Shown here: piece by piece, positions 22,161-32,673 of the stretch
Layout: each line of letters opens with the position of its first letter
How positions within the stretch are numbered: the first letter of the stretch is position 1
Assembly (NCBI GenBank): GCA_001466705.2
Contig: LATX02000192.1
Location: 558,001 to 622,000, forward strand
From: Moniliophthora roreri
Lineage: Eukaryota; Basidiomycota; Agaricomycetes; Agaricales; Marasmiaceae
Length of the DNA stretch: 64,000 nucleotides
Direction of reading: 5' to 3'
The notes under the pieces: model-generated
What the model was told of the DNA's origin: nothing
The model's input: only the letters and a program-made list of their open reading frames with translations
Databases searched by the model: none
Made by a program: the position numbers and the translations under genes

Positions 22161-22342
22161 CGTTTTTGCCCCGAGGCAGCAATCAGTATCAACCGGAGCA
22201 CATTAACCCCTTGCAGTGATCATGAGACTTTTAAGTCGGGTTACAAGGTGGAGTTGCTCAGGTTGAATGAAGTGTTTGAGGGGCATTTCACTCGGGTTGA
22301 TGTGCTCCAGTTGATACAGATTGCTGCCTCGGGGCAAAAACG
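22161..22342. mobile_element. MITE-like element with 43-base terminal inverted repeats
   Basis: The left arm (22161-22203) starts CGTTTTTGCCCCGAGGCAGC and the right arm (22300-22342) is its reverse complement with about two mismatches. The core is about 96 bases, giving 182 bases in all with no coding capacity. The related sequence after copies C and D (20,670 and 28,060 on) lacks it and has about 190 other bases at the place. The change is therefore an insertion plus loss of flanking sequence. I could not identify a clean target-site duplication or a parent transposon. Confidence 0.7.
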
Positions 22343-22879
22343 TATTTTACGACAGGCTATTGCAATAACTTGAATTCTAGACCGCATTGAAAAAAGTTGG
22401 ATGACCAAGTGCTCCCTCATCCATTCCCTCGTGGGTAACTTCCGTACATTCCAAGAGGGAAGAAGAGAGCGTACATCACCCAATATTTACAAGAGCCCTC
22501 CGAAATTTATTTATAGTAAGAGAGCTTTCAATGTGTGCAGTCCTTGAATCGCGCAAAAGAGGCAACGCGGCAGTTATGTCATTGGACTTTTGTGTCTCCT
22601 CACTTTCCCTCAGTTTGGGCCGCTGGCCAATCGCTGGCGTGCTGTGAATCCAACTTTTTCTCGAATTGCAACAGCTGGAAAGTGTATGACGCAGTACTTT
22701 AGGGCAGGTCAAGCGCGCCCGGCGTCGGTAGCCGGCGTCTCATTCTGAACAAGAGTACCGTGACGTTCCGCGCTGGCTTCCCCATTACTCACTGCTATCA
22801 CTCACTGCCAATTATAACAGCAAACAGAATATTTGCAAGACTCAGAGTCGGTGACCTTCCAGCTAGAGTCTTCTCGCAG

Positions 22880-23690
22880 ACGTTTGACTCGGACTCACAT
22901 ATGCCAGCAGTGTCAGTATTCTTCCTGTCAAAGTTGTCGATGTCATGATGAACCATCAAGAATCATGTGTCCGAACCCTTCAGAAGTACCGACCCAGGTT
23001 TCTTCCTGCCCTGAAAGTTGCATCCCTAGTAAAAACCCGTTTTTGAAGATATAGTTGATCGATGGAATTTGGACTTCGAGATGATGGCTGTCAGTGATTT
23101 CGAAGCTGGTGCGCAGAATCCTGTTATATCTATAGCATTCTGATGCAAATGATATAGGACACAGGAAACCACGTTGACCTGTTTCCCTGGACTCAAGGCC
23201 TCCCCAGGCTGCAGCGCTGCTCAGGGTATCGCCTCAAACCTGGGGCGGTCTTTTATATGGGCCAAATGCGCGATGTACACAAGCTCAGCGCAGAGCAGTG
23301 GCCAATTCTTAGAAAATCGAGCGATGGAAATCTGGGCTGACCGAGGTGTGTGTGGCCTGGAGTGACGAATCTGCGTGTGAGTTGATCAACAGCGTTTCTG
23401 AATACATTTTTGTCTGAACAGAGCTAGGATGCATCACAGTTCCCTTTTACCACCCACATTCCTTCCTCTCCCTTCCCGGAATTTTCCCTTTGCGGTCGCC
23501 AATTGTCTCTGCAGGGCCCTTTCACTCGTTTCGAATTCCTCCATAACTTCGGTTAATTGGTGAACCATGTTCACACCTCTACCATTGCCTGCCCTCGGGC
23601 TGGCGACAGCGACAGCCTCGACTCGGGCAGTAACGGCAGGATCCTTTGCAGATGGAGGAAATACCCTAATCAGCGCAATGATGGTTAGTT
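22880..23690 (+). repeat. Stray copy of the copper radical oxidase promoter and first exon
   Basis: About 800 bases here match about 28,740-29,555 upstream of and including exon 1 of the oxidase gene, with scattered differences. Similarity ends just after the exon 1 donor (GTTAGT), where the sequence switches to the block-tail sequence known from about 6670 onward. Confidence 0.8.
23567..23683 (+). pseudogene. Orphan signal-peptide exon of copper radical oxidase
   Basis: The 117-base open exon MFTPLPLPALGLATATAST...GSFADGGNTLISAMM equals exon 1 of the gene at 29434 with a few substitutions, and ends at the same GTTAGT donor. No exon 2 follows; instead there is sequence from the FunK1/7TM block. 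It can encode only a signal peptide and a few residues unless spliced to something new. Confidence 0.75.
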
Positions 23691-24073
23691 CTTGGGATGT
23701 GACTCGGTCATTCTCAGTTGAACGCTCGATGATTCTGGAGCTACTCGCGGACGATGTGAGTATTAGGTTTCATTATGACAGCTACTTTGGCTATTAGACA
23801 TCTCGTGGGTCTGTTTGCTTTTGCTGGTCGTGAGATTCATGTTCATCAGAACACTCGTTGGCAAGGTGTGATTAAGTACCAATAGATATTGTCATAAGAC
23901 ATGGTATTTATATATCTAGCCATAATGAGTACATTATACGCAACGAAAGAGAAGTCAGTATCTTAGACATGTTATAAACCAGATCTTCACAGGTAGTACC
24001 CAAATTTAACCTTTTCGACATTGCGACACCAGAAAACTTAGTATCATGGACGTGTTACATATGAACGAAAGCT

Positions 24074-25285
24074 TCACAGGTAGTACCGGAAGTACCCAAT
24101 TTCAACCTCCTCGACGCTGTGACTCACACGACCATCATTTAGCCTCGAAGGATCCTCGGCTGCCTCGCAAAAACGACGATAAATCCAACTCCAATCCTTC
24201 AGATGTTCTACGTTCCGATCATACTCCCATACCGGGTGCCTCGTGAACAGGCGGTCGTCATGTCCCAGTAACTCCTTGATCTCGTCCACGAACTCGTTGT
24301 ATCGTGCTCTCTCTTGCTGAGAAGGGGGGTTACGGTAGGTTGCGGACATCAGATCCGCAAAGTCGCTAATAAGATCCTTCAAACAACCTGCCGCCAACTT
24401 CATTTCCCACGCAGTTGTACCTGCTCTCATTACTGACATTTTGCACCCTCCACGAGATATAGTTCCGTCGCGATAAACAAACGCTTCCTTGTAGAGCGAA
24501 TGAAAAAGGCAGGCTGCATTTACCAAGCGCATGTTATGTGGGCCATGTTTCAAGAGTACCCAGCGAAGAACATGCAAAAATGATTCTAGGTCGTCAGTCC
24601 GGGTTGCAACGGACGATTCACCCACAGTCAGCCGAGCTGACATGAACTGCCATGATCCCTGTATATACGTATCAGTTTAGGTGGAGGAAGAACGCCGACT
24701 GCTTACATACAGTTCTGGTTGGACGGATGATTGACTGGCTCAGGTCCCAGTCGACAAGAAAGCCCGCCTTTCCGTCGTCTTGGATCCGGATATTTTGGAC
24801 ACTGACATCGCCATGGAGGATCCCAGTCTTTTCGTATAGTTCTGAGTGACCTGAAGAGGGAACAAGTTGGCGTTGAAAGACTCTGCTGCATGAGTGAAAT
24901 TAGGCCAGCGCACCCAGTATCGCGTCTTTCGTAGCGTTGACAAGCTCCCAGGTAGTGTCAAAATCAGTCAATGAACGACTGATAGTTTTGACAACGATAC
25001 GAAAGCGTCGTGGCGCTTTCTCATTATTGGGCTTCGTAGAATATCGTCTCTTACCATCATTTTCAGTATTCTATGAGAGATATGCGAGTAAGAAATCATC
25101 TCAAATTGGTTGAATGAACTCACGCTTTTTGATCCAACTTGATGCCCCGTTGGTTCCTCCAGTGAAGCGTTATTTTCCAGAGAAGTCCAATCACCGATTC
25201 TTGGACTGGGGAGTATTCCTGTCAGCGTACTGAAAGCAGCTCTTGGCCGGTCTGAGAGCGATACGGAGGACTTGAAGTTAGGCAT
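24074..25285 (-). CDS. Short FunK1-family kinase-like protein (HGD type), copy D
   Basis: Four exons are supported: 25285-25124, 25070-24914, 24850-24711 and 24658-24074, giving about 347 residues with canonical borders (intron 1 donor GTGAGT). The protein starts MPNFKSSVSLSDRP and carries TWELVN, LHGDVSVQNIRI, LVDWDLS, GSWQFMSARLTVG and TDDLESFLHVLRWV. As in the other copies the HRD Arg is replaced by Gly and the kinase N-lobe is not encoded. It diverges from a plus-strand FunK1 promoter, but an N at 25631 interrupts that promoter, so its true partner may be a gene other than the one at 26093. Confidence 0.72.
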
Positions 25286-25630
25286 TTCGATGTCAGTTCA
25301 GCTGCGGGGTGGACGGTTAAAACGGTGAATCAGAAGGTAGAGATTGTCAGCTTTCCTTTTTTATGGATGTTGGAGACAATGATTGTCCCCTTCTTTCGGA
25401 AACCTTGTTGAGGCCGAGTGGATCGAGTCTTTGTTGTTGCTCTGGGCAAGCTCGTGTGGGAATTTTCGCCTGCCTCATTTAGCAGATCGACCGTGGCCCA
25501 CGGTCACGCATGAGCGCCTTTTCTCTTTGCTATCGTCGTCAAGTTTCGTGGCCGACTGCTCAACGAAGCATATGATCTTTGCAGTTTTTGTCATGGAGTT
25601 ATCACCAAATCCAAAACCTTTCACTCATCA
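25286..25630. promoter_or_regulatory. Divergent FunK1 promoter, left copy at the third gap
   Basis: GACAATGATTGTC is at 25375-25387 and GACCGTGG-C-CCACGGTC at 25489-25505. It ends at the N a few bases before the plus-strand ATG expected from the other pairs. Confidence 0.55.
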
Positions 25631-25631
25631 N
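25631..25631. other. Assembly gap (single N) inside a FunK1 promoter
   Basis: After the N the sequence goes back to TGGTTCCTCCAGTGAAGCG, already read at about 25,152, and runs through exon 1 and promoter again with differences. The region is doubled by two similar but not identical copies. Confidence 0.82.
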
Positions 25632-25769
25632 TGGTTCCTCCAGTGAAGCGTTATTTTCCAGAGAAGTCCAATCACCGATCCTTGGTCTGGGGAGTATTCC
25701 TGTCAGCGTACTGAGAGCAGCTCTTGGCCGGTCTGAGAGCGATACGACTGAGGACTTGAAGTTGGGAAT
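25632..25769 (-). pseudogene. Fragment of HGD-type FunK1-like exon 1, start lost
   Basis: It corresponds to exon 1 of copies A-D and is closest to copy C (GATCCTTGGTCTGGGG). The conserved start reads ATT instead of ATG on the minus strand (25769-25767). Only this end of the gene is present, because the N lies directly beside it. Confidence 0.65.
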
Positions 25770-26092
25770 TTCGATGTCAGTTCAACTGTGGGGTGGCCGA
25801 TTAGAACGGTGAATGAGAAGTTTCAAGGACGTTGGAGACAATCATTGTCCCCTTATTTCGGAAACCTTCTTGAGGCCGAGTGAACCGAGTCTTTGTTGAT
25901 TGCTCTGGGCAAGCTCGTGTGGGAATTTTTGCCTGCCTCATTTAGCAGGTCGACCGTGGCCACGGTCACGCATGGGCACCTTTTCTCTTTGCTATCGTCG
26001 TCAAGTTTCGTGGCCGACTGCTCAACGAACCATATGATCTTTGCAATTTTCGGTCATGGAATTATCATCAAATCCAAAACCTTTCACTCATC
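25770..26092. promoter_or_regulatory. Divergent FunK1 promoter, pair D right copy
   Basis: GACAATCATTGTC is at 25837-25849 and the perfect palindrome GACCGTGGCCACGGTC at 25952-25967, followed by the ATG of the FunK1 gene at 26093. Confidence 0.6.
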
Positions 26093-27859
26093 ATGACCAA
26101 AAACAATCCTCCTCGTCAGCTCCCTGTTATTTCCCGGTCCGCCAGCTCCCCGCTGAAACGCATCGTCGGCAGGTCTGCTTCTGCTCTGGAGCATCCGAAC
26201 AGGGTCGATCATCTTCTTCAAGCAGAGGCTTCATCTCGTGGTAAATGGCTTGGACCTGACCCTCCGACTGAATTCATCGAAACGCTCCTGCCGCAGCCAG
26301 ATTTCGTTGAAGTGCCGCGGAAAAACGCCAGTCCAAGCTCTGAGGAAGTCAAAGTGGAGAAGCATATGTATCCTAAACTCGTAAGTCGTTCTATTGGTGT
26401 TTATATTTCGACCGCTTCACTCCGGTTTTTAGGTTAAAGCGGCGGCTCTGTTTTGCCCTTCTTACGATGTGAAGGTGATTGACCATGCGTACGACAACGT
26501 CTCCTGGCCTGGTGAAGAAAAGAAGAACATGACTGAGATCGACGTCTCTGTATACCCCAAGGGAATCACCCTAGATCGCAAGCTCGACGTTTTACGCGTC
26601 GGACGCACTCGAGGACCGGTCGTAATGGATGTCCACGGCAACAAGGTACATCTCAAGGACACGTGGCGAATCATTAGGCAAGGAATGGTGAAGGAAGGCG
26701 ACATGTATGCCAAACTTCATCAGGCAGGTGTTTCGCACATCCCACACGTTGTCGCGCATGGTGACACCTCCCCCGGCACTCCTTTGCAAAGCACCATATC
26801 CTCGTCTCGGCCAGGTCTCGTTATGATTGACGAGGATGGCGAACGCCCCGCTACGCATCATCACATCATCTTTCGAGAGGTTGGACGGCCTTTGGCGAAG
26901 TTCAGCACTACTTGGGAACTAGTGAACTCGATGAAAGACGCTATGGCAGGTGAGATATTAGTTTTGCAGGATCGTGTAGGAATTTTATGTCTCTTTCATA
27001 TAGCTCACCAGGAAGCATACACGAAGGCCAGAATATTGCATCGTGACATCAGTGCTGGAAACATCCTGATCAGCGATGATGGCAAGGAAGGATACCTAAT
27101 TGACTGGGATTTCAGCAAGGAAGCAACTGATGACATCGAGACTCCACGACAGCCAGAGAGGACTGTAAGTGTTATATCACGCTCCCATTCCCGCCCGACT
27201 GAATTTATTCGTTACACTAGGGTACTTGGCAATTCATGTCCGCTACCTTGTTGTTGGGCAAATCTTCACACCATACTCGCGCTGATGACCTAGAGTCGTT
27301 CTTCTACGTGCTTTGTTGGGTTACTTTGAAGCTTGGGCCACATCAATTACCGAAGGTGGATACAGCAAAGCTTATCCAACGTTGGTTTGATTATGCCGTC
27401 TCGGCGGATGGCATAATCTCTGGTGGTCACCACAAATGGACTGGATTAAAATCACGTCACATACGGGATGAGGCGATGCTCCTGCCAGGTCTCCTCCGTG
27501 ATCTTATCGTCGATTTCGAAGACTTGGTCGCGGTTCGCTGTGAAAATGCCCCTTCAGACGAAGACAGGGTGCAATATGCTCGGGCGTTAAAAATGTTCCC
27601 TCCCGACGATCCCTTCGTGGTTCGAGAGCCAGCCCATAAGTATGAGACGAAGATAAGGCGACTCGAGGACTGGGGCTGGATCTACGAACGTTTCTGCCAA
27701 GCCGTACAGGATCCTTCTCAACTCAACGACCCCCCGTTCGATCACGCTGCCCAGACAGTAAGAGTTGTCACGATAGGCCCCGGAAGCGGTGGGAGCAGGA
27801 AGCGCACGGGTAATCACTCGGCTTCTGCTAGTAAGTCGACTAAGAAGCCGAGAAACTGA
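26093..27859 (+). CDS. FunK1-family protein kinase, copy D
   Basis: Exons 26093-26380, 26433-26949, 27004-27164 and 27221-27859 join in frame to about 534 residues. Motifs in order: MTKNNPPRQLPVISRS, KHMYPKL, VYPKGITLDRKLD, FREVGRPLAKFSTTWELVN, ILHRDISAGNILI, YLIDWDFS, GTWQFMSATLLLG, RADDLESFFYVLCWVTL, and a Ser/Lys-rich tail ending KSTKKPRN. The middle of the C-lobe (APSDEDRVQYARALKMFP) resembles copy C and differs from copies A and B, which have PSALKRKTHEKN there, so two C-lobe subtypes circulate in the array. The gene appears intact. Substrate and pathway are unknown for this fungal family. Confidence 0.82.
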
Positions 27860-29433
27860 AGGAGGACACGCTATTTATTTTCTTATGACTTTTACGACTT
27901 TGTTCTCCTTTTCCTAGTAGTTCTGTGTTACTCTTGTGTACGATTCTCGATCTATTCTGTGCATATTTAGTAGTATTTTGTAGGCAAATATACGGTACAG
28001 TTCCTGCAATGATGACACGTAGTGCACGTTGGTCGCCCATCTGAACATGCAATCACTTTGTGTGTCATCCCTGAAGACCTCCAAGTCACAGTGCCCCTCA
28101 CGAGTCAAACCTATCTCGAACTAACTAGGTAGATGGATAAGTGATATCCAAGTCAGTGACTCCTTCGTCACTGTAAGGGAGAAATTCAACGCACAAGTCA
28201 ATACCTTTCTTCCTGAAATCGTCGGTGAAACTGACAGCTATTGCAACAATTCTAGGCCGCATCGAAAAAAGTTGGATGACCAAGCGCTTCCCCATCCATT
28301 CCCTCGTGGGTAACTTCCGTACATTCCAAGAGGGAAGAAGAGAGCGTACATCACCCAATATTTACAAGAGCCCTCCGAAATTTATTTATAGTAAGAGAGC
28401 TTTCAATGTGTGCAGTCCCCGAATCGCACAAAAGAGGCAACGCGGCGGTTATGTCTCACTTTCCCTCAGTTTGGGCCGCTGGCCAATCGCTGGCGTGGGT
28501 GTGTGAAGCGCTTGGTCATCCAACTTTTCCTCGAATTGTATGACGCAGTACTTTAGGGCAGGTCAGGCGCGCCCGGCTTCGGGAGCCGGCGTCTCATTCT
28601 GAACAAGAGTACCGTGACGTTCCGCGCTGGCTTCCCCATTACTCACTGCTATCACTCACTGCTATCACTCACTGCCAATTATAACAGCAAACAGAGTATT
28701 TGCAAGACTCGGAGTCGGTGACCTTCCAGTTAGAGTCTTCTCGCAGACGTTTGACTCACATATGCCAGCAGTGTCAGTATTCTTCCTGTCAAAGTTGTCG
28801 ATGTCATGATGAACCATCAAGAATCATGTGTCCGAACCCTTCAGAACCACCGACCAGGTTTCTTCCTGCCCTGAAAGTTGCATCCCTAGTTAAAACCCGT
28901 TTTTGAAGATGTAGTTGGTCGATGGAATTTGGACTTCGAGATGATGCCTGTCAGTGATTTCGAAGCTGGTGCGCAGTATCCCGTTATATCCATAGCATTC
29001 TGATGCAAATGATATAGGACACAGGAAACCACGTTGACCTGTTTCCCTGGATTCAAGACCTTCCCAGGCTGCAGCGCTGCTCAGGATATCGTCTCAAACC
29101 TGGGGCAGTCTTTTTATATGGGCCGAATGTGCGATGTACACAAGCTCAGCACAGAGCAGCGGCCAATTCTTAGAGGTTCAAAATCGAGTGGTGGAAATCT
29201 GGGCTGACCGAGGTGTGTGTGGCCTGGAGTGACGAATTTGCGTGTGAGTTGATCAACAGCGTTCCTGAATACATTTTTATCCGAACAGAGCTGGGATACA
29301 TGACAGTTCCCTTTTACCACCCACATTCCTTCCTCTCCCTTCCCGGAATTTCCCCTTTGGGGTCGCCAATTGTCTCTGCAGGGCCCTTTCACTCGTTTCG
29401 AACACCTCCATAATTTCGGTTTATTGGTGAACC
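27860..29433. other. FunK1 tail and upstream region of the oxidase gene
   Basis: 27,860-28,740 repeats the tail seen after copy C. From about 28,740 the sequence is the copper radical oxidase promoter region, also copied at about 22,880-23,566. A pyrimidine-rich stretch (CCACATTCCTTCCTCTCCC) lies about 110 bases before the ATG. No gene was recognised here. Confidence 0.6.
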
Positions 29434-31983
29434 ATGTTCACACCTCTACCTTTGCTCGCCCTCGGGCTGGCGACAGCGACAACCTCGACTCTGGCAGTAA
29501 CGGCAGGATCCTTTGCAGATGGAGGAAATACCCTAGTCAGCGCGATGATGGTTAGTCCTTGGTCCTCATTGCACTGCTACCGATCACTTGGAGGCTGACA
29601 ACAAACAACAGATGTTTGTTGGTAACGATGAGAAGGTCTACATTATCGACAAGGCGGAAAATAATGAGGCGCGAATAAACGGACATCCAGCATGGGGAGC
29701 AGTATGGTGCGTTCGTCAAGAGCCTTTATGGGCGAGCGTTGATTCACTTCTCTGTGTAGGGATATCAACACTCACGAAGTTGAGCTCATGGACATCAAGA
29801 CGAATGTTTTCTGTGCTTCGGGCATGCACTTGCCCAATGGCTCCTATGTTACCTTTGGTGGTAATGGTGCCATCGGACCCGGAGAAAACATTGGCTCCCA
29901 GAGAAACCCAGATGGTGCCTCGGGCGCTTGGGATTCTGTGTATCAAGACTTCGATGGTGCAAAATCCATTCGTGTCCTCAACCCTTGCACATCCAAGGAC
30001 AACTTTGATTCGCCTCAGTGTCAGTGGTTCGACGAGCCCTCGGTACTCTCAATGCAGAAGAAGAGATGGTACTCAGCAGCCGAACCTCTCGCTGACGGTA
30101 GCGTTGCTCTCATCGGAGGTTTCGTTAATGGTGGTTATGTCAACCGGAACTACCCCAACGATGATCCCGCCACCTCACACGGAGCAGCAGAACCAACGTA
30201 CGAGTTCTATCCCGCCGATGGTCGTGAGGCTCAACGTATGGAGTTCATGGTCAAAACCTCCGGTCTCAATGCCTATGCTCACACCTTCTTGATGCCGTCT
30301 GGCAAGATGTTCGTGCAAGCGAATATCTCGAGCAGTAAGTCATGCAATATACTGGCAAACACTCTGTACTAATGATACTCAGTGCTTTGGGATCCTGCGA
30401 ACAACGTCGAGACTGAGCTTCCCGATATGCCAGGAGGCATAGCTCGTGTCTATCCCGCTTCTGGTGCCGTAGCCATGTTACCTCTTACTCCCGCCAACAA
30501 CTACAACCCCACTATTATCTTCTGCGGCGGTAGTGACATGCCCGACGAAGCTTGGGGTAATTACTCTTTCCCATACATTGACACATGGGACTACCCTGCG
30601 TCCAGCGATTGCCACCGTATCACTCCCGAACCAGAAGACGGTTCTGCTCCTCAATATGTAAAGGACGACGACATGCTCGAAACCCGGACCATGGGACAGT
30701 TTATCATTCTTCCCACTGGCCAGCTACTTGTCGTTAATGGTGGTCTCAACGGTACCGCAGGTTACTCGCAAGCCACTAACACGACTCCTGTGTACGGTGA
30801 CATGCCTTTCGGTATGTCGTTGGCTTCCGGACCAGTTGGTACTCCTGCTATCTATGACCCCAACGCTGCCCAAGGCAAGCGTTGGTCGAACTCTGGCCTT
30901 CAAAGTTCGAGTATTGCCCGCCTATATCATTCTTCGGCTATCCTTCTCCCTGATGCCTCCGTTCTCATTGCCGGTTCCAACCCCAACGTCGATGTCAACA
31001 CCTCCACCATTTACCCCACCGAGTACAAGGCTGAGATATTCTATCCTCCCTACTTCTCAGCAACAACTCGCCCCACGCCGTCCGGTATCCCGGAAACCCT
31101 ATCGTACGGTGGTGATCCCTTTGATATCACAGTGCCAGCCAGTTCCTACTCTGGATTATCCGATACCGCAGCTGAAAACACACATGTTGCCGTTGTTCGT
31201 CCAGGATGGACTACACACGCGATGAACATGGGCCAGAGGTACCTCCAGCTCAACAACACCTACACAGTCAACAAGGATGGTTCTTTGACTCTCCATACGG
31301 CTCAGATGCCTCCCAATGCCAATATCTTCCAACCTGGACCAGCTTGGGTGTACGTTGTCGTGAACGGTGTTCCCTCAAAGGGAACCTATGTCATTGTTGG
31401 CAACGGCAAGATGGGAACCCAGACTCTGCTAGCAGCGTCCGTTCTTCCAGATAGTATTCGCCTCGACTCGGCCAAAGGTTCGGCAGACGGATCAACAACC
31501 GGAAACGGTGAATCCAACTCGAGCAATGCGGAGCAGATCAGCAAGGGCAAACTTATCGCCATCATTGTCGGCGCCGTTGTTGGCCTTGGTCTGATTGGTG
31601 CGCTCACTGGTATTTGTATAGTACGACGCCGTCGTGCTGCAAAACTGTCCCGCTCGTCAATCTCGTACCCCATGACTGCAGCTCCTGCTACACCGGTAAC
31701 CTCTGGAGGTTATGGGCATGCGCAAGGCTATGATGGTCGGGGGTTAACTTCCGATTCTTCTGTGTTTGTTCCCTATAAGCAAGACTATAATTCAAGTCAA
31801 CAATGGGGCGCCAGTAATGCGAATCTCGTGGACCACCGACAACATCATCCGCAATATAACGCTTATGCGGACAACGGAGTAACACAGTATCGATCGAATG
31901 GGATGAGTATAGAGTTGGATCCTTATTCAGCGGAATCGAGAATGAGCACTAGTTCACCACATGGAGGGAGACCACGGTACTAG
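29434..31983 (+). CDS. Copper radical oxidase (glyoxal oxidase family), membrane-anchored
   Basis: Exons 29434-29550, 29612-29706, 29760-30334 and 30383-31983 give 795 residues. A signal peptide (MFTPLPLLALGLATATTST) is followed by GSFADGGNTLVSAMM and a seven-bladed propeller-type domain with a C-terminal DUF1929-like domain. By comparison with glyoxal oxidase, the Cys of VFCASGMHLPNG and the Tyr of RWYSAAEPL would form the Cys-Tyr radical cofactor. The Tyr-His of ARLYHSSAILLPDA and the His of GWTTHAMNMGQR would complete the copper site. The family oxidises aldehydes or alcohols and releases hydrogen peroxide outside the cell, feeding lignin-degrading peroxidases. Unusually, a helix near residues 590-612 (LIAIIVGAVVGLGLIGALTG) followed by RRRR and a cytosolic tail of about 140 residues predicts anchoring in the plasma membrane. 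All active-site residues are present and the gene looks intact. Confidence 0.9.
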
Positions 31984-32673
31984 TCTCAGGATACGGATGC
32001 CCACTTTCTCCTCTTACTTGGGACTATGGACGATTCTTTGATTAGTGTTGTCTCTAGCAATTGTTCTTGTTTGTTGTTTTCTCGAGTCACTCCTGTACGG
32101 ATTTAAACTCGCTGTACTTCCATTGCCGTTCATTAGACAGAAAATCTTGTACTACTGCTGTACTTCATAAACTTCCACTCATAGTAATGCACTACACACC
32201 CAGTGACCCCATTACGCAGGGCGCTTGGGGTCACACTTCAGCTCGATGCGGTTCTTAACACCCGAACAACGCCTATTCATGTGTAACATTGGTGAGTAGG
32301 AGCATACGAACCGGGACGAGGGTGTCACGTACCATCTCTTACAGTCAAAGTAAACTTCTCTCTCAGTCGTCTGAGGAGTTCTGCATCATTAGGTAAGGTG
32401 TCTTCTCCCTAAAGTATGCCTTGGTTCAGCGAAAGGCTCGTTGCATGGAAGGTTGGACGGAACTTACATCTTCAAGTAACGCAAACCAGTCCTGATCATG
32501 TGTGAGCGTGATTTCTGCTTCAGGACACTGTACAGCTCATAGTGAGCTCGACATAGAATCCAACGAGTATGTAACAAATACCTGTTTCAACAAAAAGTCG
32601 TTGATAACAGCAGAAGGATGATGCGGCTGAAAATGAAGAGTAGTCAGAAAGTCGCATAGAACACGATGCTCTG
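31984..32673. other. Intergenic stretch, no gene recognised
   Basis: This is the 3-prime flank of the oxidase gene and the end of the minus-strand pseudogene. Only short frames without motifs were seen. Confidence 0.55.

Noticed and set aside
25383..25812. Plus-strand frames across the N at 25631
   Set aside because: They read through promoter sequence and the gap; no protein is supported.
30728..31225. Plus-strand frame of 165 codons within the oxidase gene
   Set aside because: It overlaps exon 4 of the copper radical oxidase in another frame, with proline/threonine-rich nonsense composition.
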